DNA from: Haliea sp040222615
Lineage (GTDB): Bacteria; Pseudomonadota; Gammaproteobacteria; Pseudomonadales; Halieaceae
Assembly: GCF_040222615.1 (NCBI RefSeq)
Contig: NZ_JAVKCQ010000165.1
Coordinates: 1-55,725, forward strand
DNA length: 55,725 bases
Direction of reading: 5' to 3'
Below the pieces are notes generated by a model, which made no database searches, was not told where the DNA came from, and saw only the letters and a program-made list of their open reading frames with translations. Numbering within the stretch: the first letter of the stretch is position 1; the number at the start of each line of letters is the position of its first letter. Positions 41,066 through 49,320 of the stretch are shown in pieces. The position numbers were made by a program, and so were the translations under genes.

Positions 41066-43465
41066 ATGAATAAAAGAAATAACAATCACAAGCATTCCCT
41101 TTCCCTGGTGCTGGCCAGCTGCTACCTGGCTGCCGCCCCCAGTCTCGCCCAGCAGGACACAGGCGTGCGTACCCAGGCGCTGGAGGAAGTCGTTGTTACC
41201 GCACAGAAGCGAGAGGAGAGCCTGCAGGAAACACCGATAGCCGTCTCCGCCTTCGACATTGGTGCCCTGCAGCAACTGGGCGTCGGGGAACCTGGCGATG
41301 TCGCGCTGTACACCCCGAATCTGGAAATCCGCAAACCGCCGGGTAGCTCGGACAATTACGGCTACAGCATGCGCGGCATGTCTTCTACCGACCCATCGCT
41401 GCTGACCGAGCCCACGGTCGGCCTCTATGCCGACGGGGTCTATATCGCGCGCATTTCCGGTGCTTCCTTCGATACGGTAGACCTTGAGCGCATCGAGGTG
41501 CTGCGCGGTCCCCAGGGCACATTGTATGGCCGCAACGCCATAGGTGGCGCCATCAACCTGGTGACGCGCAAGCCCGGTGAGGAATTTGGCTTCAGACAGA
41601 AACTCTCTGCTGGCAACTATGACTACCTGCGCAGCGAAACCTCCGTGGATACCGGGATGTACAACGGCTTTGCCGCCACCCTGTCCTACACCCACTGGAA
41701 GCGCGAGGGCTGGCTCGATAACGCCGAGGCAGACAACAAGCTCGGAGAGACCAAGAACTCGGATGCGCTGCGGTTCGCGCTTCGCTGGAGTCCCAACGAT
41801 GCGCTGACCGCGGACTACGTTTTCGACTACTCGGATCGGGACAGCAACGGGGCCATCGTGCAACTGGTCCATATTCGCCCTTTCCAGCAGGGGCTCGGCG
41901 GGCCGATCTATGCCCAGGCGGCGGCAGTGGCTTCACCCAATCGCCAGGACAGCCTGCCGATGCCGTTCTCTGATTCAGCGGCCAACTATTCAACCATCAA
42001 GGGCCACGCCCTGACCGTCGAGTGGGCCGGCGACAATTTCACCCTCAAATCCATCACCGCCCACCGTGACTGGGATTCCGGAACCACCGAGAATGAATAC
42101 GGCAGTTTCCGCTCGGACGGAGTGAATGTACTCAACGGCATCGGCGGCGTGATCCCGGCGGGTGAGTTCGTCCCGCTGTTTCTCGCCAGTCGCGAAAGCC
42201 GGCAGGACCAGTTCACCCAGGAATTCCAGATGCTGGGCACGGCGCTGAATGATCGCCTGCAATATACCCTGGGCCTGTACTACTTTGAGGAGGAAACCTA
42301 CGAGGACAACCCCCAGTCCTTCGTATTGCCCGCCATCTTTGCCTACGGCGGACTGGATCAGGGGACGCAATCTTTCCTGTGCCAGGACCCCACCTTCTCC
42401 AACCCGCTGGCCTGCTTCGGCAAGGACACGCTGCTGTCGACGCCGGTGTTTATCTACGGCTCGGATAACGACTCGGTAGCGGCCTACAGCCAGTTGACCT
42501 ATGCGGCGACCGACGAGGTGGACGTCACCCTTGGCCTGCGCTATACCCGCGACCAGAAGACTTCCTTCCTGCGCAACTCCACCATTCAGCGCAATGAAGG
42601 TATTGAGGAAGTGATTGGCGACGACTCCTGGTCCAATGTGACCCCGGCCCTCACCGTCAGCTATGCACCCACCGACACCCTGAATACCTACTTTACCCTG
42701 GCTCGAGGCTTTCGCTCGGGGGGCTTCAACGCCCGCGCCGCAAGCGCCCGGGCCTTTTCGACACCGTTCAACGAGGAGAACGTGACCTCCTACGAGCTCG
42801 GGATCAAATCCGATCTATGGGAGCAGAAGCTGCGGGTCAATGCCGCCCTGTTCCACTATGTCTATGAAGACAAGCAGGTCACACAGTTCGAGGCCGGCTC
42901 CAGTGGCGCCTCGTCCATCATTGCCAATGCGGGCAAAACCGAAGCCCAGGGAGTGGAGCTCGAGGTTACCCTGATCCCGGTAACGGGCCTGCTCCTGAAG
43001 GCCAGCTACGGCTTTATCGACAACAACATCAAGGAGTTCGACACCACGCCCAGCAACCCCGTTACCGGCGTGGGCGGCGGCACCGAGAACGTCGATATCT
43101 CCGACATTGCCAAGACAATTCACACCCCCCGGCACAACGCCAGCCTGATCGCCGAATACACGTTCGAGCCGTTTTCTTTCGGCCAACTGGTACTGCAGGC
43201 TGATTCATCGTACAACAGTGAGCGCTACTTCCACCCCATCAACAACCTGTACGACTCCGCGGGCAAGCAGACTCTGATCAACGCCCGCGCCAGCCTGACC
43301 AATATTGACGTCGGGTCCGGCTCACTGCGTATTTCCGCCTGGGGCAAGAACCTTGCAGACAAGGAGTATCGGGAATGGGGCATCGATTTCGGCGCCCTGG
43401 GCTTTGCCACCGACTCCTTCATTCTGCCCCGGATGTACGGTCTGGATGTAATCTATGAGTACTGA
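41066..43465 (+). CDS. TonB-dependent receptor
   Basis: 799-residue outer-membrane receptor. Signal peptide about 10-28, TonB-box-like EEVVVTAQKREESLQETPIAVSAF, plug domain with RGMSSTDPSLLTEPTVGLYADGVYIARISGASFDTVDLERIEVLRGPQGTLYGRNAIGGAINLVTRKPG, then a barrel ending DSFILPRMYGLDVIYEY with the terminal aromatic required for outer-membrane assembly. The plug is of the type common in sphingomonads and marine gammaproteobacteria that take up hydrophobic or sulfated compounds. ATG at 41066, with GGAG nine bases upstream. Overlaps the next possible start by a few bases. It shares its promoter segment with the sulfatase gene, so the two probably act on the same substrate. Confidence 0.95.
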   Translation: MNKRNNNHKHSLSLVLASCYLAAAPSLAQQDTGVRTQALEEVVVTAQKREESLQETPIAVSAFDIGALQQLGVGEPGDVALYTPNLEIRKPPGSSDNYGYSMRGMSSTDPSLLTEPTVGLYADGVYIARISGASFDTVDLERIEVLRGPQGTLYGRNAIGGAINLVTRKPGEEFGFRQKLSAGNYDYLRSETSVDTGMYNGFAATLSYTHWKREGWLDNAEADNKLGETKNSDALRFALRWSPNDALTADYVFDYSDRDSNGAIVQLVHIRPFQQGLGGPIYAQAAAVASPNRQDSLPMPFSDSAANYSTIKGHALTVEWAGDNFTLKSITAHRDWDSGTTENEYGSFRSDGVNVLNGIGGVIPAGEFVPLFLASRESRQDQFTQEFQMLGTALNDRLQYTLGLYYFEEETYEDNPQSFVLPAIFAYGGLDQGTQSFLCQDPTFSNPLACFGKDTLLSTPVFIYGSDNDSVAAYSQLTYAATDEVDVTLGLRYTRDQKTSFLRNSTIQRNEGIEEVIGDDSWSNVTPALTVSYAPTDTLNTYFTLARGFRSGGFNARAASARAFSTPFNEENVTSYELGIKSDLWEQKLRVNAALFHYVYEDKQVTQFEAGSSGASSIIANAGKTEAQGVELEVTLIPVTGLLLKASYGFIDNNIKEFDTTPSNPVTGVGGGTENVDISDIAKTIHTPRHNASLIAEYTFEPFSFGQLVLQADSSYNSERYFHPINNLYDSAGKQTLINARASLTNIDVGSGSLRISAWGKNLADKEYREWGIDFGALGFATDSFILPRMYGLDVIYEY

Positions 43466-43487
43466 AACCCTGGCCCGGAGACAAGCC

Positions 43488-44735
43488 ATGCAACGACAAC
43501 ACAATCCCATCAACACGGCAGAACAGCGCGAGCATGAACTGCTGGCCTTGCGGTACTATCGCCACCCGGAGATTGTCGCCACCCGTGAGGCAGTGCGCGA
43601 GTTCTGGCTGCAGCACGCCGCACCCAGCGCCACCATGCGCAGCTGCTTCGACTGGGCGTTCGAGGAAGTGATGTTCGGCGCCACGATATGGGCCCTGAAT
43701 CAGGACCCACTCTACCCGAAGGTCATCACCATCAGCCGCCTGCCCCACCGGCTGGCAGGCGAGGACATTCCCGGCAGTCGCTGGGGTATCGATAATCCGG
43801 ATTCCATCTATCGGGTAATACCGATCAGCCATGACCAGCGCTATGTAATCCGCGGCCGGGTGGCGAAACAGCGCCTGGTGGAAAATTACTTCACCCTGTG
43901 GGGGCCGGAAATGCAGACCCTGGGCCTGCTGGATGGCAAGGAGCTGGATGTGGGCGCCGATGGTCGCTTCGAGGTCACTGTGGATGCCAGTGCTGCGGAG
44001 GGACGTCGCAACCACATCCAGGCTCCACCTGGCAGCCATGAGTTCTACATTCGCGATGTGATTGCCAATTGGGGCAGCGACCGGGCCAATGAGCTGGAAA
44101 TCGAACGGCTGGGGCCCGCTCCGGAGCGAACCCCGTACAGCGAAAGTGAAAACCTCGAACGCATCAAGGCCTATATGCAGCGCTGGGCGGAGTCCACCAC
44201 GCGCTGGAACCGGCAGGCAATGGACGGACCGGTCAATGCCTTCGAGTTCACCATCGACCGCGACAGCGATGGCGCCCTGCGCAACCAGATCTACATCATG
44301 GGCTATTTTCGCCTGCCGGACGCAGACACCTCCCTGGTACTGGATATCAACCTCGGCGGCGCGGATTACTTTATCGCGCCGATCACCAACATCTGGGGCA
44401 CGACCAACTACATCACCGACCGCAGCGGCTGCCTGAACAGGCACCAGTCCCGGGCTAACCCGGACGGAACCTACACCTTTGTGCTAAGCCTGCGGGACCC
44501 GGGTGTACACAACTGGCTGGATCCCTCCGACCTCGACGAGGGCATCCTTACCCTGCGCTGGGCAGAGTTCGCCGGCGGCAAGCCGGGCGCGGACCTCGGT
44601 GTCCGCCAGCGCCTGGTACCGCTGGAGCGGTTACGGCAGGAACTGAGTGGCGACCACCACTGGCTGACCGCTGCCCAGCGACAACAACAACTAACTGAGC
44701 GGGCGCAGAGTTACGCCTGGCGCCTGGAGGAATAG
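43488..44735 (+). CDS. conserved protein of unknown function, cytoplasmic
   Basis: I do not recognise this protein. 415 residues from ATG at 43488, which has GGAG seven bases upstream; an ATG at 43455 overlapping the receptor stop is also possible. No signal peptide or membrane segment is visible. The segments RGRVAKQRLVENYFTLWGPEMQTLGLLDGKELDV, SHEFYIRDVIANWGSDRANELEIERLGP and NRHQSRANPDGTYTFVLSLRDPGVHNWLDPSDLDEGILTLRW form two parts. The second has a faint resemblance to the C-terminal region of DUF1214 proteins, which I would not rely on. It sits in a receptor-SDR-DUF3604 operon, two bases from the SDR, so it is part of the same pathway. Confidence 0.75.
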   Translation: MQRQHNPINTAEQREHELLALRYYRHPEIVATREAVREFWLQHAAPSATMRSCFDWAFEEVMFGATIWALNQDPLYPKVITISRLPHRLAGEDIPGSRWGIDNPDSIYRVIPISHDQRYVIRGRVAKQRLVENYFTLWGPEMQTLGLLDGKELDVGADGRFEVTVDASAAEGRRNHIQAPPGSHEFYIRDVIANWGSDRANELEIERLGPAPERTPYSESENLERIKAYMQRWAESTTRWNRQAMDGPVNAFEFTIDRDSDGALRNQIYIMGYFRLPDADTSLVLDINLGGADYFIAPITNIWGTTNYITDRSGCLNRHQSRANPDGTYTFVLSLRDPGVHNWLDPSDLDEGILTLRWAEFAGGKPGADLGVRQRLVPLERLRQELSGDHHWLTAAQRQQQLTERAQSYAWRLEE

Positions 44736-44736
44736 C

Positions 44737-45579
44737 ATGGCGACGCTGAAGAATTCTGTCTGGTTGATCTCGGGCTGCTCCACCGGTTTTGGCCGGGAGA
44801 TCGCCCTCGCCGCCCTGGAGGGCGGCGCCCTGGTGGCCGTTACCGCGCGCAAGCCGGCGGCTGTCGCGGACATCTGCGAACGCTACCCCGAGCAGACCAT
44901 CGCCCTGCAACTCGATGTCTGCTCAAGCGAGGACATCGCCGCCTGTGTCGCCGCGACCCTGGACCGTTTCGGGCGTATCGACGCCCTGGTCAACAACGCC
45001 GGCTACGGCTATGTGGCTGCGATCGAGGAAGGCGAAGAGGACGCCGTCAGGTCACTGTTCGAAGTGAACTTCTTCGGCGCCCTGGCGCTGACCCGGGCGG
45101 TCTTGCCCACAATGCGCAAGCAGGGCTGCGGGCACATCATCAACAACTCCTCCCAGGCTGGCATTATGGCCAACCCGGGCACCGGCTATTACAGTGCCTC
45201 CAAGTATGCCCTGGAAGGTTTGATGCAGGCACTGCAGAAGGAAGTTGCCCCACTGGGTATTCACGTGAGCTCAGTGCAGCCTGGGGCCTTCCGCACCGAC
45301 TGGTCGGGCCGCTCCATGCAACGTTCCGGCGCAATCATTGACGACTACCAGCATGTGCACGAGCGTCTTGATATGATAGCTGCCATCGACGGTAAACAAC
45401 CGGGAGATCCGGTGCGCGCCGGCAGGATTTTCGTCGACCTGTTCACCATGGCAGAACCGCCCGCGCAGCTGCTGCTTGGCGCCGGCGTGCTGGCGACCTA
45501 CCGGGAAAAACTTGCGGCGGAAAACGCCAACCTGGAGCGCTGGGAAAGCTTGACCAGAGCGGCAGATTTTCCGCAATAA
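44737..45579 (+). CDS. short-chain dehydrogenase/reductase (SDR)
   Basis: 280-residue NAD(P)-dependent oxidoreductase. The cofactor-binding glycine motif is GCSTGFG (13-19), then NNAGYG (86-91), S139 and the catalytic pair Y152-SAS-K156. The Asp at 60 (LQLD) suggests preference for NAD, although Arg-Lys at 38-39 (TARKP) could favour NADP. Close to the classical SDR subgroup that includes steroid and retinol dehydrogenases. One base after the preceding stop. Probable role: oxidation of an alcohol or reduction of a ketone on the substrate handled by the sulfatase and receptor. Confidence 0.93.
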   Translation: MATLKNSVWLISGCSTGFGREIALAALEGGALVAVTARKPAAVADICERYPEQTIALQLDVCSSEDIAACVAATLDRFGRIDALVNNAGYGYVAAIEEGEEDAVRSLFEVNFFGALALTRAVLPTMRKQGCGHIINNSSQAGIMANPGTGYYSASKYALEGLMQALQKEVAPLGIHVSSVQPGAFRTDWSGRSMQRSGAIIDDYQHVHERLDMIAAIDGKQPGDPVRAGRIFVDLFTMAEPPAQLLLGAGVLATYREKLAAENANLERWESLTRAADFPQ

Positions 45580-45604
45580 TAATCAAAAACCAGAAGGTGA
45601 CTCC

Positions 45605-47467
45605 ATGCCAACTCCGGCACAGTATTTCCGCGCACTGGGCGCCGCCCTGCTGGCCGCGAGCGGCGCCGTCGCCGAGCCCGGTTATTCCCCCCGGCAGGGA
45701 CAGGATTATCCCGACCAGGTATTCTGGGGCGATACCCACCTGCACAGCTCCGTATCGCTGGACGCCAATCTGTTCGGCGCCAGGAATATGGGGCCTGAGC
45801 ACGCATACCGGTTTGCCCGTGGGGAGACCGTCACTGCCAGCAACGGCATGCAGGCCAGGATCAACCGGCCACTGGATTTCCTGGTGGTCTCCGACCACGC
45901 AGAATACCTGGGAATCATGCCCCTCATCCGTGCCGGCGAACCGGCCATTCTTGAAAACGAGACAGCGCGGGGCTGGCGCCAGGTGCTCACCGGGGGCGAC
46001 CCGATCGCCTTCGGCCGGATGATGCTGGATATCGGCGCGTCCTATGCAGCGGGCAAACCCCTGGTTACCCTGCCCGACTCGCTGCCCTCCCCCTGGGAGG
46101 AAAACAACCGCATTGCGGACGAAGCCAACGTGCCCGGCCTGTTTACGGCGCTGGTGGGCTTCGAGTGGTCATCGATGCCGGATGGCGACAACCTGCACCG
46201 GGTCGTGGTCTTTCGCGATGGCGCTGACCGGGCCAACCAGGTTACGCCGTTCTCCGCCTTCGACAGCGAAGATCCCCAGGCGCTCTGGCAGTACCTCGCC
46301 GACTACGAAGCCAGGACCGGCGGCCAGGCATTGGCCATCCCCCACAACGGCAACCTCAGCGGCGGGCGGATGTTTGCCCCCACCACGTACCGGGGCGAGG
46401 CGATAAGCGAGGCTTATGCGCGGGAGCGCAGTCGCTGGGAGCCACTGATGGAAGTCACCCAGATCAAGGGCGACAGCGAGGCCCATCCCTTGCTGTCCCC
46501 TACCGATGAATTCGCTGACTACGGCACCTGGGACCAGTTCAATATCGACATGAGCGAGCCCCAGCGGGACGACATGCAACGCTACCAGTACGCGCGCCCG
46601 GCCCTGCAGCTGGGACTGAAACTGGAGCAGCAGCTGGGCGTCAACCCCTTCCAGTTCGGGATGATCGGCAGTTCCGACTCCCACACCGCGCTGTCTGCGG
46701 TGGAGGAAGACAACTACTGGGGCAAGATGGCCACCCATGAACCCTCACCGGAACGGGCGGGCAAACTCTGGGGTATCCCCGAAGCGGAGATGAACAGTGC
46801 CATGCAGCTGGCAGCGGGCTATGCCGCGGTCTGGGCAACCGAAAACACCCGGGAGGCGCTGTTCGATGCCATGCGCCGGCGGGAGGTCTACGCCACCACG
46901 GGGCCGCGGATCCGGGTACGGTTTTTCGGCGGCTGGGACTATTCGGCCGCGGACCTCGCCGGTCCCCACCCCGCCCTGCACGGCTATCAGAAAGGTGTCC
47001 CCATGGGCGGCGAACTGCCCTCGCCGCCAACCACGGACCGGGCGCCGGTGTTCATGGTCTCCGCGCTGAAGGAGGCGGACGGCGCCAACCTGGACCGGAT
47101 CCAGGTCGTCAAGGGCTGGATTGACCGCTGGGGTGAAGCCCGGGAGCAGGTGTACGACGTCGCCTGGTCCGGTTCCCGCGGCCGGGATAAAGCGGGCAAA
47201 CTTGAAGCGGTAGGAAACACCGTCGACCTCGACAGCGCCAGCTACGCCAACACGATCGGCGACGCGGAGCTGGCAACTGTGTGGACCGACCCGGATTTTG
47301 ATCCCGCCCAGCCCGCGGTCTACTACGTGCGGGTGCTGGAGATCCCCACTCCCCGCTGGACCCTGCACGACCAGGTCAGGCTGGACGCCACTATCCCCGC
47401 GGACACCCCGCTGGTGCACCAGGAACGCGCCTACACTTCGCCCATCTGGTATCGGCCAGCACCCTGA
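45605..47467 (+). CDS. secreted DUF3604 protein (PHP-like metal-dependent domain)
   Basis: 620 residues with a signal peptide (about 1-24, ending AVAEP). The PHP-type metal ligands are in place: WGDTHLHS (H45, H47), SDHAEYLG (D97, H98), IPHNGN and GSSDSHTA. DUF3604 proteins are often found next to sulfatases and TonB receptors in marine bacteria, but none I know of has an established reaction. A phosphatase or hydrolase activity is plausible from the PHP fold. AAGGTG lies six bases before ATG 45605. It belongs to the same run as the SDR, and the exported location fits with the secreted sulfatase and receptor. Confidence 0.88.
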   Translation: MPTPAQYFRALGAALLAASGAVAEPGYSPRQGQDYPDQVFWGDTHLHSSVSLDANLFGARNMGPEHAYRFARGETVTASNGMQARINRPLDFLVVSDHAEYLGIMPLIRAGEPAILENETARGWRQVLTGGDPIAFGRMMLDIGASYAAGKPLVTLPDSLPSPWEENNRIADEANVPGLFTALVGFEWSSMPDGDNLHRVVVFRDGADRANQVTPFSAFDSEDPQALWQYLADYEARTGGQALAIPHNGNLSGGRMFAPTTYRGEAISEAYARERSRWEPLMEVTQIKGDSEAHPLLSPTDEFADYGTWDQFNIDMSEPQRDDMQRYQYARPALQLGLKLEQQLGVNPFQFGMIGSSDSHTALSAVEEDNYWGKMATHEPSPERAGKLWGIPEAEMNSAMQLAAGYAAVWATENTREALFDAMRRREVYATTGPRIRVRFFGGWDYSAADLAGPHPALHGYQKGVPMGGELPSPPTTDRAPVFMVSALKEADGANLDRIQVVKGWIDRWGEAREQVYDVAWSGSRGRDKAGKLEAVGNTVDLDSASYANTIGDAELATVWTDPDFDPAQPAVYYVRVLEIPTPRWTLHDQVRLDATIPADTPLVHQERAYTSPIWYRPAP

Positions 47468-47499
47468 TCATAGCTCCGACAGGAGCGGGAGAAGCCAAC

Positions 47500-48867
47500 T
47501 TGTCCGGTTCGACTCACGACCTGCCGCCCGGCCTTTTGGTCTGGCTGGAAACACTGGGCAAGGGCTCCATCAGCCGCCTGGAGCGCCATGTCGCGCGGCG
47601 CGAGGCCTGGGTGGTGGATATTGCCAGGGAAGACGGCTCCGTACTTGAGGCCTTCCTGCGACTCGACCGACAACCAGTGGCCGGCGGCAACGTGTCCCTG
47701 CAGCGAGAGGCGGGTATCTGTCGGGCACTGATGGCGACCGCCATTCCGGTACCGGCGCTGCTGGGCTGGAACGAAGAGCACCATGCGGCCCTGTTCAGCC
47801 GGGTGCCGGGCAGCGCCGACCTGCCTGGCGTTGCCGACAAGACTCAGCAGCGCCAGGTCATGGAGGACTTCATCGACGTTATCGCCCGGCTACACCGCCT
47901 GGAACCCGACGCACTCGGCCTGGACGATCTATTGGGACCACCTCCCCGCACCGCGGCGGAGGCAGCGCTCGGTGACCTGGACGCCCAGTTGCAGCAGTTC
48001 GCGAGCTTTCTCGCCGATTATGAGGATCCCTTGCTCAGCTATGGCGCAGACTGGCTGCGCCGCTTCGCGCCGCAGTCGGTGGCGCGTGTCTCCCTGGTGC
48101 AAGGCGATACCGGACCGGTGAATTTCATGTTTGCGGGCAACCGCGTTACCGCGGTGGTGGACTGGGAATGGGGCCACTGGGGCGACCCCATGGAGGACCT
48201 GGGCAACATCTGTGTACGAGAATTCTGGAATCCCAGCGGCGGCTTGCAGGGACTGTTCCGTCGGTACGAGGAGCAATCCGGCATCCCCTATACCCGTGCT
48301 GCCGCCCAGTACTACCGCATCCAGCAGAACGTCCGCGGCATGATTCCGATCCACGCCGCCTGTGCCCAGCCCGGACTCCGGGAATCGATGGCCTGGTACC
48401 TGTGCTACCGCTACATTGGCGATCGCTCGACCTGCGAGGCGCTGGCCGATGCCATGGGAATCGCGCTGGAACGGCCGGACATGCCGGAACCTGACAACAA
48501 CAAGGGCTCGGTGCTGCTGCGCGCCGCTGCGAACAGCCTGCAGCGGGATGTGCTGCCAGACCTGCAAACACCTTTCGCCTGCTCGCGACTGAGGGACGCC
48601 CAGGTCTTGATCGACTGCGCGGAGCGGGAGCACCGCTATGGCAACGCCATCCGTGCCGACAATGCCGCGGAGATCGCCACACTGCTCGGGCAGCAACCCA
48701 AAGACTATGCGCATGCCACCACCCGGCTTTTGGAGGCGATGCGAGACAGGCGTATCGCCGACGAGCCGCTGTTGCAATATCTGGCGCGCAAGGCCTTCAG
48801 GGACGAATGGTTGTATCAGCCAGCCGCGTCCCTGTATCCGGCGCGCAACTGGTCGGCGCTGGACTGA
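47500..48867 (+). CDS. phosphotransferase family (APH-like) protein
   Basis: 455-residue kinase-like protein. The catalytic loop is V-Q201-G-D203-TGPVN208, with Gln in the usual HGD position as in a known subset, and the Mg-binding D221 in VVDWEWGHWGDP. A kinase-like N-lobe comes first. The C-terminal extension (about 320-455) is outside the common core. It probably phosphorylates a hydroxyl of a small molecule, as in the ACAD10-like pathway where 4-hydroxyacids are phosphorylated before elimination. TTG at 47500 is preferred because GGGAG lies eight bases upstream. It is 32 bases after the DUF3604 gene and ends the plus-strand run. Substrate unknown. Confidence 0.85.
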   Translation: MSGSTHDLPPGLLVWLETLGKGSISRLERHVARREAWVVDIAREDGSVLEAFLRLDRQPVAGGNVSLQREAGICRALMATAIPVPALLGWNEEHHAALFSRVPGSADLPGVADKTQQRQVMEDFIDVIARLHRLEPDALGLDDLLGPPPRTAAEAALGDLDAQLQQFASFLADYEDPLLSYGADWLRRFAPQSVARVSLVQGDTGPVNFMFAGNRVTAVVDWEWGHWGDPMEDLGNICVREFWNPSGGLQGLFRRYEEQSGIPYTRAAAQYYRIQQNVRGMIPIHAACAQPGLRESMAWYLCYRYIGDRSTCEALADAMGIALERPDMPEPDNNKGSVLLRAAANSLQRDVLPDLQTPFACSRLRDAQVLIDCAEREHRYGNAIRADNAAEIATLLGQQPKDYAHATTRLLEAMRDRRIADEPLLQYLARKAFRDEWLYQPAASLYPARNWSALD

Positions 48868-48900
48868 TCAGCGCCGTCCTGGCACGCAGATGTAGCCGGG

Positions 48901-49320
48901 CTATTTCTTGGCGGCAACCTCCAGCTTGGCCAGCAAATCGGCGTAAATGCCTTCCAGCATGGCCTGACCATCGGCCTCGTCGATACCTTCCGGCTTTGCC
49001 TCGCAGCGCCAATGCACCCGGGTCCGCTCGCCGTTGTCGATTGACTTCACTTCGACCGAGGCCCGGTACTCGCTGACCGGCATCGGCATCTGCGGAATCT
49101 TGTAGCTGAATGCGCGCCGCTCGGCATCCATGGTCTCCAGAATCTCGTCTATCGGATCCATGCCGGTCATGTGAATGCGCCGGGTCATGCCAACGCCGCT
49201 GCCGATGACCTCGATCCTGTCCCAGCCGGGATACCAGTCCAGGTTGCCGAAGTTCTCCAGCAAGCCCCAGACTTTACTCACGGGGGCATCCAGCTCCTTT
49301 TCTATATTGACCTTGATCAT
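48901..49320 (-). CDS. SRPBCC-family (polyketide cyclase-like) small protein
   Basis: 139-residue START/Bet v 1-type fold. INIEKELDAPVSKVWGLLENFGNLDWYPGWDRIEVIGSG and the helical end KPEGIDEADGQAMLEGIYADLLAKLEVAAKK are typical. The fold binds hydrophobic ligands. A role such as a carrier or an aromatase/cyclase cannot be told from the sequence. It overlaps the D-aminoacylase-like gene by one base (TGATG), so the two are translated together. Confidence 0.85.
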   Translation of the reverse strand: MIKVNIEKELDAPVSKVWGLLENFGNLDWYPGWDRIEVIGSGVGMTRRIHMTGMDPIDEILETMDAERRAFSYKIPQMPMPVSEYRASVEVKSIDNGERTRVHWRCEAKPEGIDEADGQAMLEGIYADLLAKLEVAAKK

